Virus record (IMG/VR): IMGVR_UViG_3300028025_003591
Coordinates: 1 to 29,027 of that record
DNA: 29,027 bases
Reading direction: 5' to 3' (one strand)
Source: a virus
Shown here: piece by piece, positions 9,623-17,239 of the stretch
How positions within the stretch are numbered: position 1 is the stretch's first letter
How the letters are laid out: each line of letters begins with the position of its first letter
The notes under the pieces: generated by a model
What the model was told of the DNA's origin: nothing
What the model saw: the letters and a program-made list of their open reading frames with translations, nothing else
Database searches by the model: none
Program-made: the position numbers and the translations under genes

Positions 9623-10657
9623 TTAGAAACCAAAAATAATAGAGTAAGCAATATAGTCAGCTTTAATAGACTGATCGATATTATTCAATGAAACGATACC
9701 ATCAACAACAAGAGTACCCATGTTATAGATGTACTCAGAAAGTCCAGTTACTAATCCTAGATCTTCTGTAATTGTTACAACCAAGTCAGTGACTAAACCA
9801 AGATCCGACTGAGCATTAGTGGCAAAAACTGCAGAGGCTATTACAGCATCTGGATTAGAATTTTGCCAGATCGATCCGTTAAATTTTAAAACTTGCTGGG
9901 CAGTTGGTGATGTGATAGTAACATCAGTTAAACCATCTAATGTTGCTGCTGAGTTTGAAACCCACTGAACACCAGATCCAGTTGACGCTAATAGATAACC
10001 ATTTGCACCTGTGTTACCCCCAGCAGTTAATGCGCCAGTTAAGATTGCGCCATTTAGAGTTTTGTTTGTTAAAGTGTCGGTCGTGCTACGACCGACTAAT
10101 GTATCTGTAGTAGTTGGTAAAGTTAATGTACCAGTATTAACAATTGTTGAAATTACTGGAGATGTTAGAATTTTGTTTGTTAAAGTGTCGGTCGTGCTAC
10201 GACCGACTAATGTATCTGTAGTAGTTGGTAAAGTTAATGTACCAGTATTAACAATTGTTGAAATTACTGGAGATGTTAGAGTTTTGTTTGTTAGAGTTTG
10301 TGTACCAGTTAAAGTAACACCAGAACTACTCCACTCAACACCACTACCAGTAGATATTAAAAATTGACCATTAGTACCAACTGAATCTCCAGCCTGTAAT
10401 GTGCCTGTTAATCTTACAGCTGATAATGTTTTATTTGTTAGGGTTTGTGTTGCATCTAATGTGGAAACTGCAACGATAGACTCTGTTATTCCATCGTCTT
10501 TTTTGAAAAATAGGTTACCATTGTAGGTATTGATCGCAATCTCACCCAGCGCAATATCGGTGGTGAGAGGAATTTTACCTGGAACTGCACTTCGTTTTAA
10601 AATAACGATGTTTGAGTTTAAGGTAAGTGGTGGGCTACCGCCTCCTGCAGCTGGCAT
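9623..10657 (-). CDS. Small tail-fibre protein with a recent internal tandem duplication
   Basis: This 344-residue protein starts MPAAGGGSPPLTLNSNIVIL and has a short LGEIAINTYNGNLFFKKDDG segment like other phage fibre N-termini. The middle repeats TLTNKTL and TLTLPTTTDTLVGRSTTDTL, the shaft unit shared with the 863- and 867-residue proteins nearby. Two consecutive 37-residue units (about 126-199) differ by one residue, Ile versus Thr in TNK[I/T]LTSP. The C-terminal 65 residues (DLGLVTDLVVTITEDLGLVT, then SIIFGF) are non-repetitive and could be the tip or an attachment domain. A possible ribosome site AGG lies eight bases before the ATG, directly after a 14-base palindrome. No chaperone or enzyme domain is visible. 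Confidence 0.75.
   Translation of the reverse strand: MPAAGGGSPPLTLNSNIVILKRSAVPGKIPLTTDIALGEIAINTYNGNLFFKKDDGITESIVAVSTLDATQTLTNKTLSAVRLTGTLQAGDSVGTNGQFLISTGSGVEWSSSGVTLTGTQTLTNKTLTSPVISTIVNTGTLTLPTTTDTLVGRSTTDTLTNKILTSPVISTIVNTGTLTLPTTTDTLVGRSTTDTLTNKTLNGAILTGALTAGGNTGANGYLLASTGSGVQWVSNSAATLDGLTDVTITSPTAQQVLKFNGSIWQNSNPDAVIASAVFATNAQSDLGLVTDLVVTITEDLGLVTGLSEYIYNMGTLVVDGIVSLNNIDQSIKADYIAYSIIFGF
10061..10282 (-). repeat. Tandem direct repeat, 2 x 111 bases, one mismatch
   Basis: Bases 10061-10171 and 10172-10282 are identical except at one position (10170 versus 10281). The period is exactly 37 codons, so the fibre frame is kept. Each copy contains a perfect 9-base inverted repeat with a 3-base loop, GTCGGTCGT-gct-ACGACCGAC, at 10076-10096 and 10187-10207. 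The near identity indicates a recent duplication inside the fibre shaft. Confidence 0.93.
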
Positions 10658-10668
10658 TATAATAACCT

Positions 10669-10682
10669 ATTCTATATAGAAT
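10669..10682. repeat. 14-base perfect palindrome next to a ribosome site
   Basis: ATTCTATATAGAAT is a perfect dyad that ends immediately before the AGG ribosome site of the 344-residue fibre gene, 11 bases before its ATG. It could be an operator, an RNA stem affecting initiation, or chance in AT-rich DNA. Confidence 0.35.
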
Positions 10683-10684
10683 TT

Positions 10685-10728
10685 AAAACAAAAACCAGTA
10701 TATACTGGTAGTGGGAATTACACCCACT
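10685..10728 (-). terminator. Two hairpins and a T-run after the 867-residue fibre gene
   Basis: Reading the minus strand after the stop at 10746, there is first AGTGGG-7 base loop-CCCACT (10728-10710). The 16-base palindrome ACCAGTATATACTGGT follows (10709-10694), then TTTTTGTTTT. The second hairpin has a 6-base stem and a 4-base loop directly followed by T residues, the layout of an intrinsic terminator. The stems are short, so termination may be partial. The gap (10658-10745) is the longest gene-free stretch here. Confidence 0.5.
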
Positions 10729-10745
10729 CATGTATTTAGCGAATT

Positions 10746-13349
10746 TTAATAAGTGCCACCATCAATCTGGAATCCATCCAATAATGAAGTCGCAGCACCT
10801 GCACCGATAATATCAGTGCCAACATAAATTTTCTTGGCAACGGACAAACCACCAGACATAACAACACCAGCAGTTCCAAGTGGACCAGCTTCAGTAGTGT
10901 TAGTAAATGTAATTAGACCAGAACCAGCAATAGTAGTACCACTAAAAGAAGAAGCAGTTATTGTCTTATTGCTTAGTGCTTCAGATCCAGCTAGAGTAGC
11001 AAGAGTACCAGTAACAGGTAGTGTTAATGAGGTGTTTGCAGTTGCAGTAAATGTCTGAGTAAACGCACCAGCATGGGATACATTACCTGCTAGAGTTAAT
11101 GTATTTGATCCGTTGTTTACACCAGTACCACCATAAGTTGGACCAACGATAGTACCTTGCCAAGTACCAGTTGCGATAGTACCAAGAGTAGTAATAGTTG
11201 CTTGACCAACATAACTTGAAGAGATGTCAATCGCATCAGCAGAGATAGAGATACGGTTATTAGTACCAACTGCGTTTAGTGTATTACCAGTTTTAGTTAA
11301 ACCATCACCAGCAACAACTTGCCCAGCACCAGAGAACTGAACATAGTCAATTCCAGTAGTACCAATTGTAATAGCACCATTAGTAGTTACAACAAAACCA
11401 TTATCAGCGTTAACTGTACCTTCTTGAACAAAACAGAAATCTCCACCTTCAACTTCTAAAACGCTAGCATTACTATCATTGTCAATAGCACGAGTAAGAA
11501 CCCAGTTTGTAGAAACAGTACCAACAGTGGTTACTGTATAGATACCATTTTGGAAAGCAGTTGATTGATCTTTAACAAGAACACGCTGTCCAGCTGTTAA
11601 GACGATCGAATCAATTGTAAAGGCAGCTTGAGATCCAGAGTTAGTTAATGTAGCACCAACACCAGAAGATCCGTTAGCATATGTTGCAGTTAAGTTTGCA
11701 GTAGTTGCTGCACGAACTGCATCTTTAACCTTTAAACCAGTTTTAACAGCGTCAACATAGTTCTTAGTTGCAGCGTCAGTAGACTGAGTAGGTTCAGCAA
11801 CAGAGGTGATTCGTTTGTTGGCAACATCAACAGAACCAGTACCAGTTGGAACTAGGTTAACACTGTTGTTACCAGCTGCAGCATTAACAGTCATATTACC
11901 AGAAGTGGCAGTAATGCTAGTTGCTAGAGCAGCACCAAGAGTTGGAGTTACTAGAGTTGGGCTAGATGCGAATACTAAAGCACCAGAACCAGTTTCATCA
12001 GAGATAACACCAGCAAGTTCGGCAGAAGTAGTTGCAGCAAATACGCTTAGTTTGTTTGCTACATAAGCAACAGTACCACCACCACTGAATGCCACAGAAG
12101 AAGTATCTGTACCAGTGAATGTTAATGTATTGCTTGCAGTAAGAGTTTTACCATCAGCGATAGTTAAAGTAGAACCAGTTGCTGGAGCAGTAATTGTTAC
12201 TTTATTAATTGTAGTGGCAGAAGCAACACCAAGAGTTGGAGTTACTAGAGTTGGGCTAGATGCGAATACTAAAGCACCAGAACCTGTCTCATCAGAAACC
12301 GCAGTTGCCAGTTGGGCAGATGTCATAGTTACGGTGTTTGAACCGAAACTAATTGTCTTGTTAGTTAGTGTATCAGTAGTGGCACGACCAACTAGTATAT
12401 CTGTTGCTGCTGGCAGAGTTAATGAATTTGACCCAGCAACAGCAGAAGCAAGTACAGTAATTGTACCTGAAGTAGATCCATTAAATGTAGCACCTGTAGA
12501 ACCAATGGTTGCACCATTGATTGTTGGGCTAGTTAGTGTCTTATTAGTAAGAGTCTGAGTACCAGTTAGCGTAGCAACAGTCGAATCTATATCGAATGTA
12601 ACGCTAGTAGCTGTACCAACTGCAGCAACTGTAGAAGTAATACCAGTACCACCAACGAAGGTAACAGTATCAGTGGCAAGAGCAACAGAGTCAGTACCAG
12701 TGTCACCAGCAATACTAAGAGTAGTGGTAATTGAAGCAGTAGAAGCTGCAGTCAAACGACCTTGAGCATCAACAGTAAATACTGGGATTGCAGTGGCAGA
12801 TCCGTAACTACCTGCAGTTACTGCAGTGTTAATTAAAGAAAGTGTAGAAGTATTAGAACCATCAGAGTTGGTAACAAGAATCTGACCAGCAGTACCAGTT
12901 ACTGCACCGCCAACTGTATCAAAGATGAACTCGGCAAGACTATCTGAAGTTCCATTAATGTATACATTATTAAGAACTGTTTTACCAGTACCGTTTGGAG
13001 TAAGAACAATGTTACCATTGGTATCAGTTGAACTGATAGTATTAGTGCTACCAGTAAGAGTTAGATTACCAACATTAAGGTTATTAATTTTACTGCTGGC
13101 ATCAAGAACAATCGCAGATGACGCAGTTAGCGTACCTGGAGTATGATCCAACATGTCGGTAAAGTATTTACCACCGATGACAAAGTGGTTTGCTGCATTA
13201 CCTGATGTTTCTGTACCAAAACCAATGTATAGGCGATCACCACCATTAGAACCATTGTCGGTTAATGCTGAATACGCTAATTCGCCAGCACCCAGCGTTG
13301 CTGGATTACCTGTTACTGACGAACGCTTTATGCGAATAATAGATGCCAT
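10746..13349 (-). CDS. Long tail-fibre shaft protein
   Basis: This 867-residue, T/S/G/A/N-rich fibre protein has a structured N-terminus (MASIIRIKRSSVTGNPATLG, then GELAYSALTDNG and DRLYIGFGTE) like other marine phage fibres. The shaft contains repeats such as TLTGTQTLTNKTLTSPTING and two copies of DETGSGALVFASSPTLVTPT. A less repetitive domain starts near TDAATKNYVDAVKTGLKVKD and includes VLVKDQSTAFQNGIYTVTTV, a unit found in many phage tail fibres. The C-terminus ends in VMSGGLSVAKKIYVGTDIIG and QIDGGTY, with no S74 chaperone, unlike the fibres at 4140 and 21843. GGAG precedes the ATG. A terminator-like structure follows the stop. The function is inferred as host adhesion. Confidence 0.82.
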   Translation of the reverse strand: MASIIRIKRSSVTGNPATLGAGELAYSALTDNGSNGGDRLYIGFGTETSGNAANHFVIGGKYFTDMLDHTPGTLTASSAIVLDASSKINNLNVGNLTLTGSTNTISSTDTNGNIVLTPNGTGKTVLNNVYINGTSDSLAEFIFDTVGGAVTGTAGQILVTNSDGSNTSTLSLINTAVTAGSYGSATAIPVFTVDAQGRLTAASTASITTTLSIAGDTGTDSVALATDTVTFVGGTGITSTVAAVGTATSVTFDIDSTVATLTGTQTLTNKTLTSPTINGATIGSTGATFNGSTSGTITVLASAVAGSNSLTLPAATDILVGRATTDTLTNKTISFGSNTVTMTSAQLATAVSDETGSGALVFASSPTLVTPTLGVASATTINKVTITAPATGSTLTIADGKTLTASNTLTFTGTDTSSVAFSGGGTVAYVANKLSVFAATTSAELAGVISDETGSGALVFASSPTLVTPTLGAALATSITATSGNMTVNAAAGNNSVNLVPTGTGSVDVANKRITSVAEPTQSTDAATKNYVDAVKTGLKVKDAVRAATTANLTATYANGSSGVGATLTNSGSQAAFTIDSIVLTAGQRVLVKDQSTAFQNGIYTVTTVGTVSTNWVLTRAIDNDSNASVLEVEGGDFCFVQEGTVNADNGFVVTTNGAITIGTTGIDYVQFSGAGQVVAGDGLTKTGNTLNAVGTNNRISISADAIDISSSYVGQATITTLGTIATGTWQGTIVGPTYGGTGVNNGSNTLTLAGNVSHAGAFTQTFTATANTSLTLPVTGTLATLAGSEALSNKTITASSFSGTTIAGSGLITFTNTTEAGPLGTAGVVMSGGLSVAKKIYVGTDIIGAGAATSLLDGFQIDGGTY
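11933..11990 (-). repeat. 58-base direct repeat, copy A
   Basis: This is identical to 12227-12284, with a spacing of 294 bases (98 codons), inside the 867-residue fibre gene. It encodes the GALVFASSPTLVTPTLG motif. Exact identity beyond what the protein requires suggests a fairly recent internal duplication or gene conversion. Confidence 0.9.
12227..12284 (-). repeat. 58-base direct repeat, copy B
   Basis: Second copy of the 58-base repeat at 11933-11990, in the same frame. The flanking bases diverge at once on both sides. Confidence 0.9.
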
Positions 13350-13363
13350 CTTTTATTTCTCCG

Positions 13364-13609
13364 TTAAAATTCTCCACCTTCCATGTTCTGAGCATCGAGG
13401 GTGGTGGTGGATGTCCACTTATTTGTTGTTGTTCTGTATACTAAAACTGATCCATTAATCTTAGTAGTTGTATCGACATCTGCAATCGCACTCAATGATT
13501 CTACCACTGCTGGATTAGTAACAGTTGATGATGAAAGAGTCAATACCCCTTCGGATACTGCAACTGTTAATGCTTCATCAGGTGAAACTACCGCTATTGT
13601 ATCTGCCAT
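13364..13609 (-). CDS. Small tail-associated protein with a fibre-tip-like C-terminus
   Basis: This is a complete 81-residue reading frame. The second half (ADVDTTTKINGSVLVYRTTT, NKWTSTTTLDAQNMEGGEF) resembles a short module I recall from T4-like marine phage tail proteins, of the form DVDT...G.VLVY....KW..T..L..Q.M.GG.F. It starts one base after the stop of the upstream 111-residue gene and ends 14 bases before the long fibre gene, inside a unit of small structural genes. There is no signal peptide or membrane segment. A minor tail or attachment protein is the best guess. Confidence 0.66.
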   Translation of the reverse strand: MADTIAVVSPDEALTVAVSEGVLTLSSSTVTNPAVVESLSAIADVDTTTKINGSVLVYRTTTNKWTSTTTLDAQNMEGGEF

Positions 13610-13610
13610 A

Positions 13611-13946
13611 TTATATCTGAGTAATTTGTGGTGTTACTGTTACAATACCTTCAACCACTCTAGTTTTAGTCGTAGCAGGAGAAGTTATTTCTACATCATA
13701 AAGCCATCTGCCAGAAGGGATAGCCTCTGATTGAGTGTTTGATAATTGTAATCTAATCTTACCAGTAGCTGCATTATAGATACTAGCATTAAAGTTATAT
13801 ACAGTACTAGAACTGTATGATTTTCTAATTTGTGAAGCTACAGTATACCCAGTCAAATCTAGTGCTTGACCATTAGAAGCAGTCACAGTAATAATATTAC
13901 TATAAGTGCTTCCAGCATCTACAAAAAGGTTGCTAATAGTAGCCAT
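13611..13946 (-). CDS. Small beta-rich tail protein (baseplate upper-protein-like)
   Basis: The 111-residue protein has the pattern of a single beta-sandwich: AGSTYSNIITVTASNGQALD, LTGYTVASQIRKSYSSS, GKIRLQLSNTQSEAIPSGRW, LYDVEITSPATTKTRVVEGI. This resembles N-terminal domains of phage baseplate upper (BppU-type) proteins and short Ig-like virion proteins. It is the first gene after the best late promoter in the window, with GGGGA upstream of the ATG. It is followed one base later by the 81-residue gene, so the two are probably co-translated. The exact role is not known. Confidence 0.66.
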   Translation of the reverse strand: MATISNLFVDAGSTYSNIITVTASNGQALDLTGYTVASQIRKSYSSSTVYNFNASIYNAATGKIRLQLSNTQSEAIPSGRWLYDVEITSPATTKTRVVEGIVTVTPQITQI

Positions 13947-13972
13947 TTTTATTTAATCCCCAGTTTACATCT

Positions 13973-13980
13973 TATTTATA
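13973..13980 (-). promoter_or_regulatory. T4-type late promoter box TATAAATA
   Basis: A perfect match to the T4 late promoter -10 element on the minus strand, in the 53-base gap between the 708-residue RCC1 gene and the 111-residue gene, about 27 bases before the latter's ATG. In T4 this box is read by the gp55 sigma factor with the gp45 clamp. It probably drives the small genes and the 867-residue fibre. Confidence 0.65.
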
Positions 13981-13999
13981 AACTAAGGGATTTGCTTTC

Positions 14000-16126
14000 T
14001 TACAAATCAGTTCTTGTAAAGTTTGCCTGACCCCAACCATGTTGTGATGGGTTGTTTGAGCCATCCCATCCGTAGTACCAAGCCATAGGACCAGTAGAAA
14101 GAACGAATCTATTATTAGTGGTAATGAAACAGAAACCAGATTCTGAAGATTCACCCACAGCACCAATCATATAAGCAGGTTCATGGAATCTTGGTTGCAT
14201 TGGATGATATGCTCCTCTTTGGAAATGTTCCCATGGTAATCTGTTACCACCACGATTATGTTGAGCAGTAGGATCAACACCTCCGTTATTACCAACACCA
14301 CGAGAATAGGGAGTTCCATTCGTTCCGTTTGACCATGTTCTTCCGTCTGAGTTTTGGAAAATAACTTTTAAGTTTGCAGTTTGCTTAGATGTATGAATAT
14401 ACTTAATATCAGTCATATTACCCATATGAATAGGAACTGGAGTCTGAGTGTTTGGGTTATTGTAGGCATTATCAGAAACACACTCATCATAGTTTAGATG
14501 TTTTCTATATGTTGGAATAGAACCTTGTCCGTTATCACCAATTAGAAACATAGCACCAGTACCCTTTTCTTTGATAACTATACCATGGGTCATGTTACTT
14601 CGATTGATTAGCCAGAACTCTTCACAGTTTCTCATGACATCATTAAGATTACCTATCTCAGACATTTTATTACCAATGCCTTTAGAATTTCTACGGTAAT
14701 TAAATAATTGAGCAGCTGGAGTAAAGACGCCAATATATGTTTGGTTTGTATTGCCCATACCATAAATAGACGCACCACTTGCACCGTAGTAACCAACATA
14801 GTGCAAAGTTCCGTCGTTGGTTAAAACAACTCCATTACCATAGGATCCTTGTCCTTGGAACATAACTTTCTTAATACCACCAAATCTTGCCCAGTTATAT
14901 TTAATTCTTTCTGGACGATAAAGATTACCATAGTTACCTTGTCCTAGTTGCCCGTAACCATTATAACCCCAAGAATATAAATCACCATCTTGAGTTAATG
15001 CGTATGAAGATTGGTAATCATATCCAGACATCCACATATCTACAATAGCTTTACCATGAAAATAATTTTGTGGTATTACTGTTGGTGTTGAGTAGTTAGA
15101 TGTATTACCGTGTCCTAATTGTCCGTAGCCATTATATCCCCATGTCCACACACGACCTGTATTATCTAATGCATAGCAAGAGTGAGTATCAGTATCTTCT
15201 GAATATACACCCTTTGCAGAGTGACCAGCTTTAATAACAAATACATCTCTTAGTACACCAGTTCCTCTAGCACCAGATCTTCCAACTCTTCGGAAATATT
15301 GTCTGTTAGTAGTAGTTCCATCACCATTTTGTCCATGCCCAGCGTAACCACATTTATATAATTCGCCATTATCAAATAAAGCAAATGTAAAGGCATCTGT
15401 TCCTGTGAGTTGGATTAATTTTGGAGCACCACCAGTAATTGATGGTCTATATCCATCGATATAATCATAGAAATCAAAACCAGCATTTTTAGTGAAATTA
15501 AATGTACCACTGGCATTCACATTATTAGAAGCCAACCAAGTAGTTCTTTCACCTAGTCCGTGTCCAATATCACCATAATCACGACCCAAGAAAGATAACT
15601 CATAGTTACCATTAATTGTCATGACATTAATATATCCTGTCTGGTTAGCCATATTATTATCTTCGCACATATTGCGAGTCCAACCCATTGGAGGATATAG
15701 CGCAAATTGTAGTTGATTTTTCGATCTATCCAGTCTAGAACATTCTGCAATTTTAGTCCACTTAGTTGTAACTGCACCATTCTCATAAATTGGATGTCCA
15801 CCAAAATTATCAGTAACACACTGGAAAAAGTCACCATTGTAACGAACAATGTCGCCAACATAATGTTGATCTTTAAATGCCCAGTCACCTTTATAGACAG
15901 AACCACTTATTACTAGAGTCCAGTTAGTCGTATCAATTCCTGGTTTTACTTCATGACCAAATAGATTGTTTTCTACATGGTAGTTGCTATTCATCACATA
16001 GGCTTTACCATTAATACGAACTGTATCATTTATTTTATAAATGGTTCCTTCATCCCAGCTTCCCATCCAATTTTGTTTTAATTGGGTGTAATCTAAGTCA
16101 CCCGCTAAAGATCTTGATAGTGGCAT
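14000..16126 (-). CDS. RCC1-repeat tail adhesin with CBM5/12-like N-terminal modules
   Basis: This 708-residue protein begins with two modules of the carbohydrate-binding CBM5/12 type (W...Y..GD.V...G..Y): MGSWDEGTIYKINDTVRING at about 20-40 and KGDWAFKDQHYVGDIVRYNG at about 78-97. A propeller-like region follows with RCC1 repeats, including VWTWGYNGYGQLGHGN and LYSWGYNGYGQLGQGN and weaker copies such as LYKCGYAGHGQNGDG. The C-terminal 150 residues are N/G/W/H-rich and end FTRTDL. RCC1 repeats form seven-bladed propellers in eukaryotic proteins; here a surface-binding tail protein is the natural reading. It is paralogous to the genes at 17240 and 19386. AAAAAGG precedes the ATG. The sugar or receptor is unknown. 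Confidence 0.78.
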   Translation of the reverse strand: MPLSRSLAGDLDYTQLKQNWMGSWDEGTIYKINDTVRINGKAYVMNSNYHVENNLFGHEVKPGIDTTNWTLVISGSVYKGDWAFKDQHYVGDIVRYNGDFFQCVTDNFGGHPIYENGAVTTKWTKIAECSRLDRSKNQLQFALYPPMGWTRNMCEDNNMANQTGYINVMTINGNYELSFLGRDYGDIGHGLGERTTWLASNNVNASGTFNFTKNAGFDFYDYIDGYRPSITGGAPKLIQLTGTDAFTFALFDNGELYKCGYAGHGQNGDGTTTNRQYFRRVGRSGARGTGVLRDVFVIKAGHSAKGVYSEDTDTHSCYALDNTGRVWTWGYNGYGQLGHGNTSNYSTPTVIPQNYFHGKAIVDMWMSGYDYQSSYALTQDGDLYSWGYNGYGQLGQGNYGNLYRPERIKYNWARFGGIKKVMFQGQGSYGNGVVLTNDGTLHYVGYYGASGASIYGMGNTNQTYIGVFTPAAQLFNYRRNSKGIGNKMSEIGNLNDVMRNCEEFWLINRSNMTHGIVIKEKGTGAMFLIGDNGQGSIPTYRKHLNYDECVSDNAYNNPNTQTPVPIHMGNMTDIKYIHTSKQTANLKVIFQNSDGRTWSNGTNGTPYSRGVGNNGGVDPTAQHNRGGNRLPWEHFQRGAYHPMQPRFHEPAYMIGAVGESSESGFCFITTNNRFVLSTGPMAWYYGWDGSNNPSQHGWGQANFTRTDL

Positions 16127-16145
16127 TTAATTTACCTTTTTCCTA

Positions 16146-16784
16146 TTATGCTTGTTCTTCTGTAAATACTTTTCCTGCTGAGGCTGTAGCTAGTCTCACA
16201 GCTTCTTCTGCAAATGCTTTAGCCATAGCTTCTAAATCTACTTCTGGTTCACTTTCAGAAGATTTTATTCTTTCTAACCTAGCTGCCATTCTTGCTTCTT
16301 CTTCATCCGCATTCTTTTGAGCCTGTTCTAATACAACCTCAGGAATATTATACAAAGAAATTAAATCTTTTTTATGAACAGCAACATCATATGCAGGTAA
16401 ACCCAATTTGTTTAGATACTCTGGATCTTCCTTGTATTTATTTGCAATAGAACCATTGTATAACAATACAGTTTTTGTAAAGTTGCCATCTAGTTTTGTT
16501 TCAATATTAAAGTCATTATCATCAGTAGGTGTCAACATTTCTTCTGTCATGTCTTTATGAACAGAATCATATCTTTTGTTACCAATAGTAATTAAGTAAA
16601 TATTTTCCGCATCCCATTCAGTTGGGTAACGAGGATCTCGGTCACCCTTAAATTGCGTAACACCATTAATTTCTGTATCTTCTTCAAGAATTTTATGAAG
16701 ATCAAATCCTAAAGAAGGAAATGCTGTAGTAGTGTCATCTGTTTGCGATACTATTTTTCTAGTAGTTATCTTGCTCGTTGCCAT
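16146..16784 (-). CDS. Unknown 212-residue protein between RCC1 adhesin genes
   Basis: I do not recognise this protein. It is acidic and mixed in composition, quite unlike the S/T/G-rich fibres around it. Visible features are a central segment with two DxxD/acidic stretches (GDRDPRYPTEWDAENIYLIT, TPTDDNDFNIETKLDG) and a hydrophilic, probably helical C-terminus rich in E, A and K (LEQAQKNADEEEARMAARLE). There are no Cys clusters, signal peptide or membrane segments. AAGGA stands before the ATG, and it is spaced nine bases after the RCC1 fragment and 19 before the next RCC1 gene. A fibre-assembly helper or minor tail part is possible from position alone. Confidence 0.7.
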   Translation of the reverse strand: MATSKITTRKIVSQTDDTTTAFPSLGFDLHKILEEDTEINGVTQFKGDRDPRYPTEWDAENIYLITIGNKRYDSVHKDMTEEMLTPTDDNDFNIETKLDGNFTKTVLLYNGSIANKYKEDPEYLNKLGLPAYDVAVHKKDLISLYNIPEVVLEQAQKNADEEEARMAARLERIKSSESEPEVDLEAMAKAFAEEAVRLATASAGKVFTEEQA

Positions 16785-16793
16785 TTTTATTCC

Positions 16794-17228
16794 TTAAACA
16801 AAATTAGGTACTGGATATGGAGTATTCTGAGGCTCACCTTGACCATTGACACTGTAATTATAGTCTCTGCCGCACAATAGAATTTCTCCTCGTTCTGTCA
16901 ACCAGAAGTTGGCAGTTACATGTCCAGCAGGGGCATCATAATCACCATAACCCCAAATATCTACAACACGATTTCCTGGTTCATAGTAGTTACTAGCCAT
17001 AAAACAACGAGCCCATCCAGCATTAGTGCTGCTGGTTCCATTCTGTTGATGATATGTGTAGTTATTACCTACCACATTCTGATGACCAACACCAGCTTCT
17101 CCATACTGATTCCATCCAGAACCATATGTGATACCATCTTTATCTAAACATACTTGGGTATTAGCACCAGAGCGACCACTACCTGACATACAAACAATAT
17201 CAGTCATCGCTCCCTTTGGTCCAAACAT
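16794..17228 (-). CDS. Displaced C-terminal part of the frameshifted RCC1 gene
   Basis: These 144 residues are almost certainly not a separate gene. The frame is open upstream to about 17285 and there encodes NYNFGSASTTNRLTPAQ, which joins the 17240-19366 protein by a -1 shift. The ATG at 17228 has no ribosome site (GCACAG precedes it). The sequence continues RCC1-type repeats: VCLDKDGITYGSGWNQYGEA and ILLCGRDYNYSVNGQG. Joined, the product would be 857 residues. The break may be a real mutation, a sequencing or assembly error, or recoding. No classic slippery heptamer is visible. Confidence 0.72.
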   Translation of the reverse strand: MFGPKGAMTDIVCMSGSGRSGANTQVCLDKDGITYGSGWNQYGEAGVGHQNVVGNNYTYHQQNGTSSTNAGWARCFMASNYYEPGNRVVDIWGYGDYDAPAGHVTANFWLTERGEILLCGRDYNYSVNGQGEPQNTPYPVPNFV

Positions 17229-17239
17229 CTGTGCTGGTG

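Noticed and set aside
10061-10282. CRISPR-like array
   Set aside because: There are only two units of 111 bases without variable spacers, and they are in-frame inside a fibre gene.
10011-10367. Plus-strand open frames across the fibre genes (also 4615-5427, 11806-12558, 13401-13730)
   Set aside because: They are V/P/L/A-rich antisense shadows of T/G/S-rich fibre repeats, without ribosome sites or family features.
10733-10740. Late promoter at minus-strand GCTAAATA
   Set aside because: Two mismatches to TATAAATA, and it lies upstream of a terminator-like hairpin, so there is no good support.
13962-13984. Terminator hairpin AGTTTA...TAAACT after the RCC1 gene
   Set aside because: The stem is short and AT-rich with an 11-base loop and no following T-run. 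The overlap with the late promoter box explains the sequence better.
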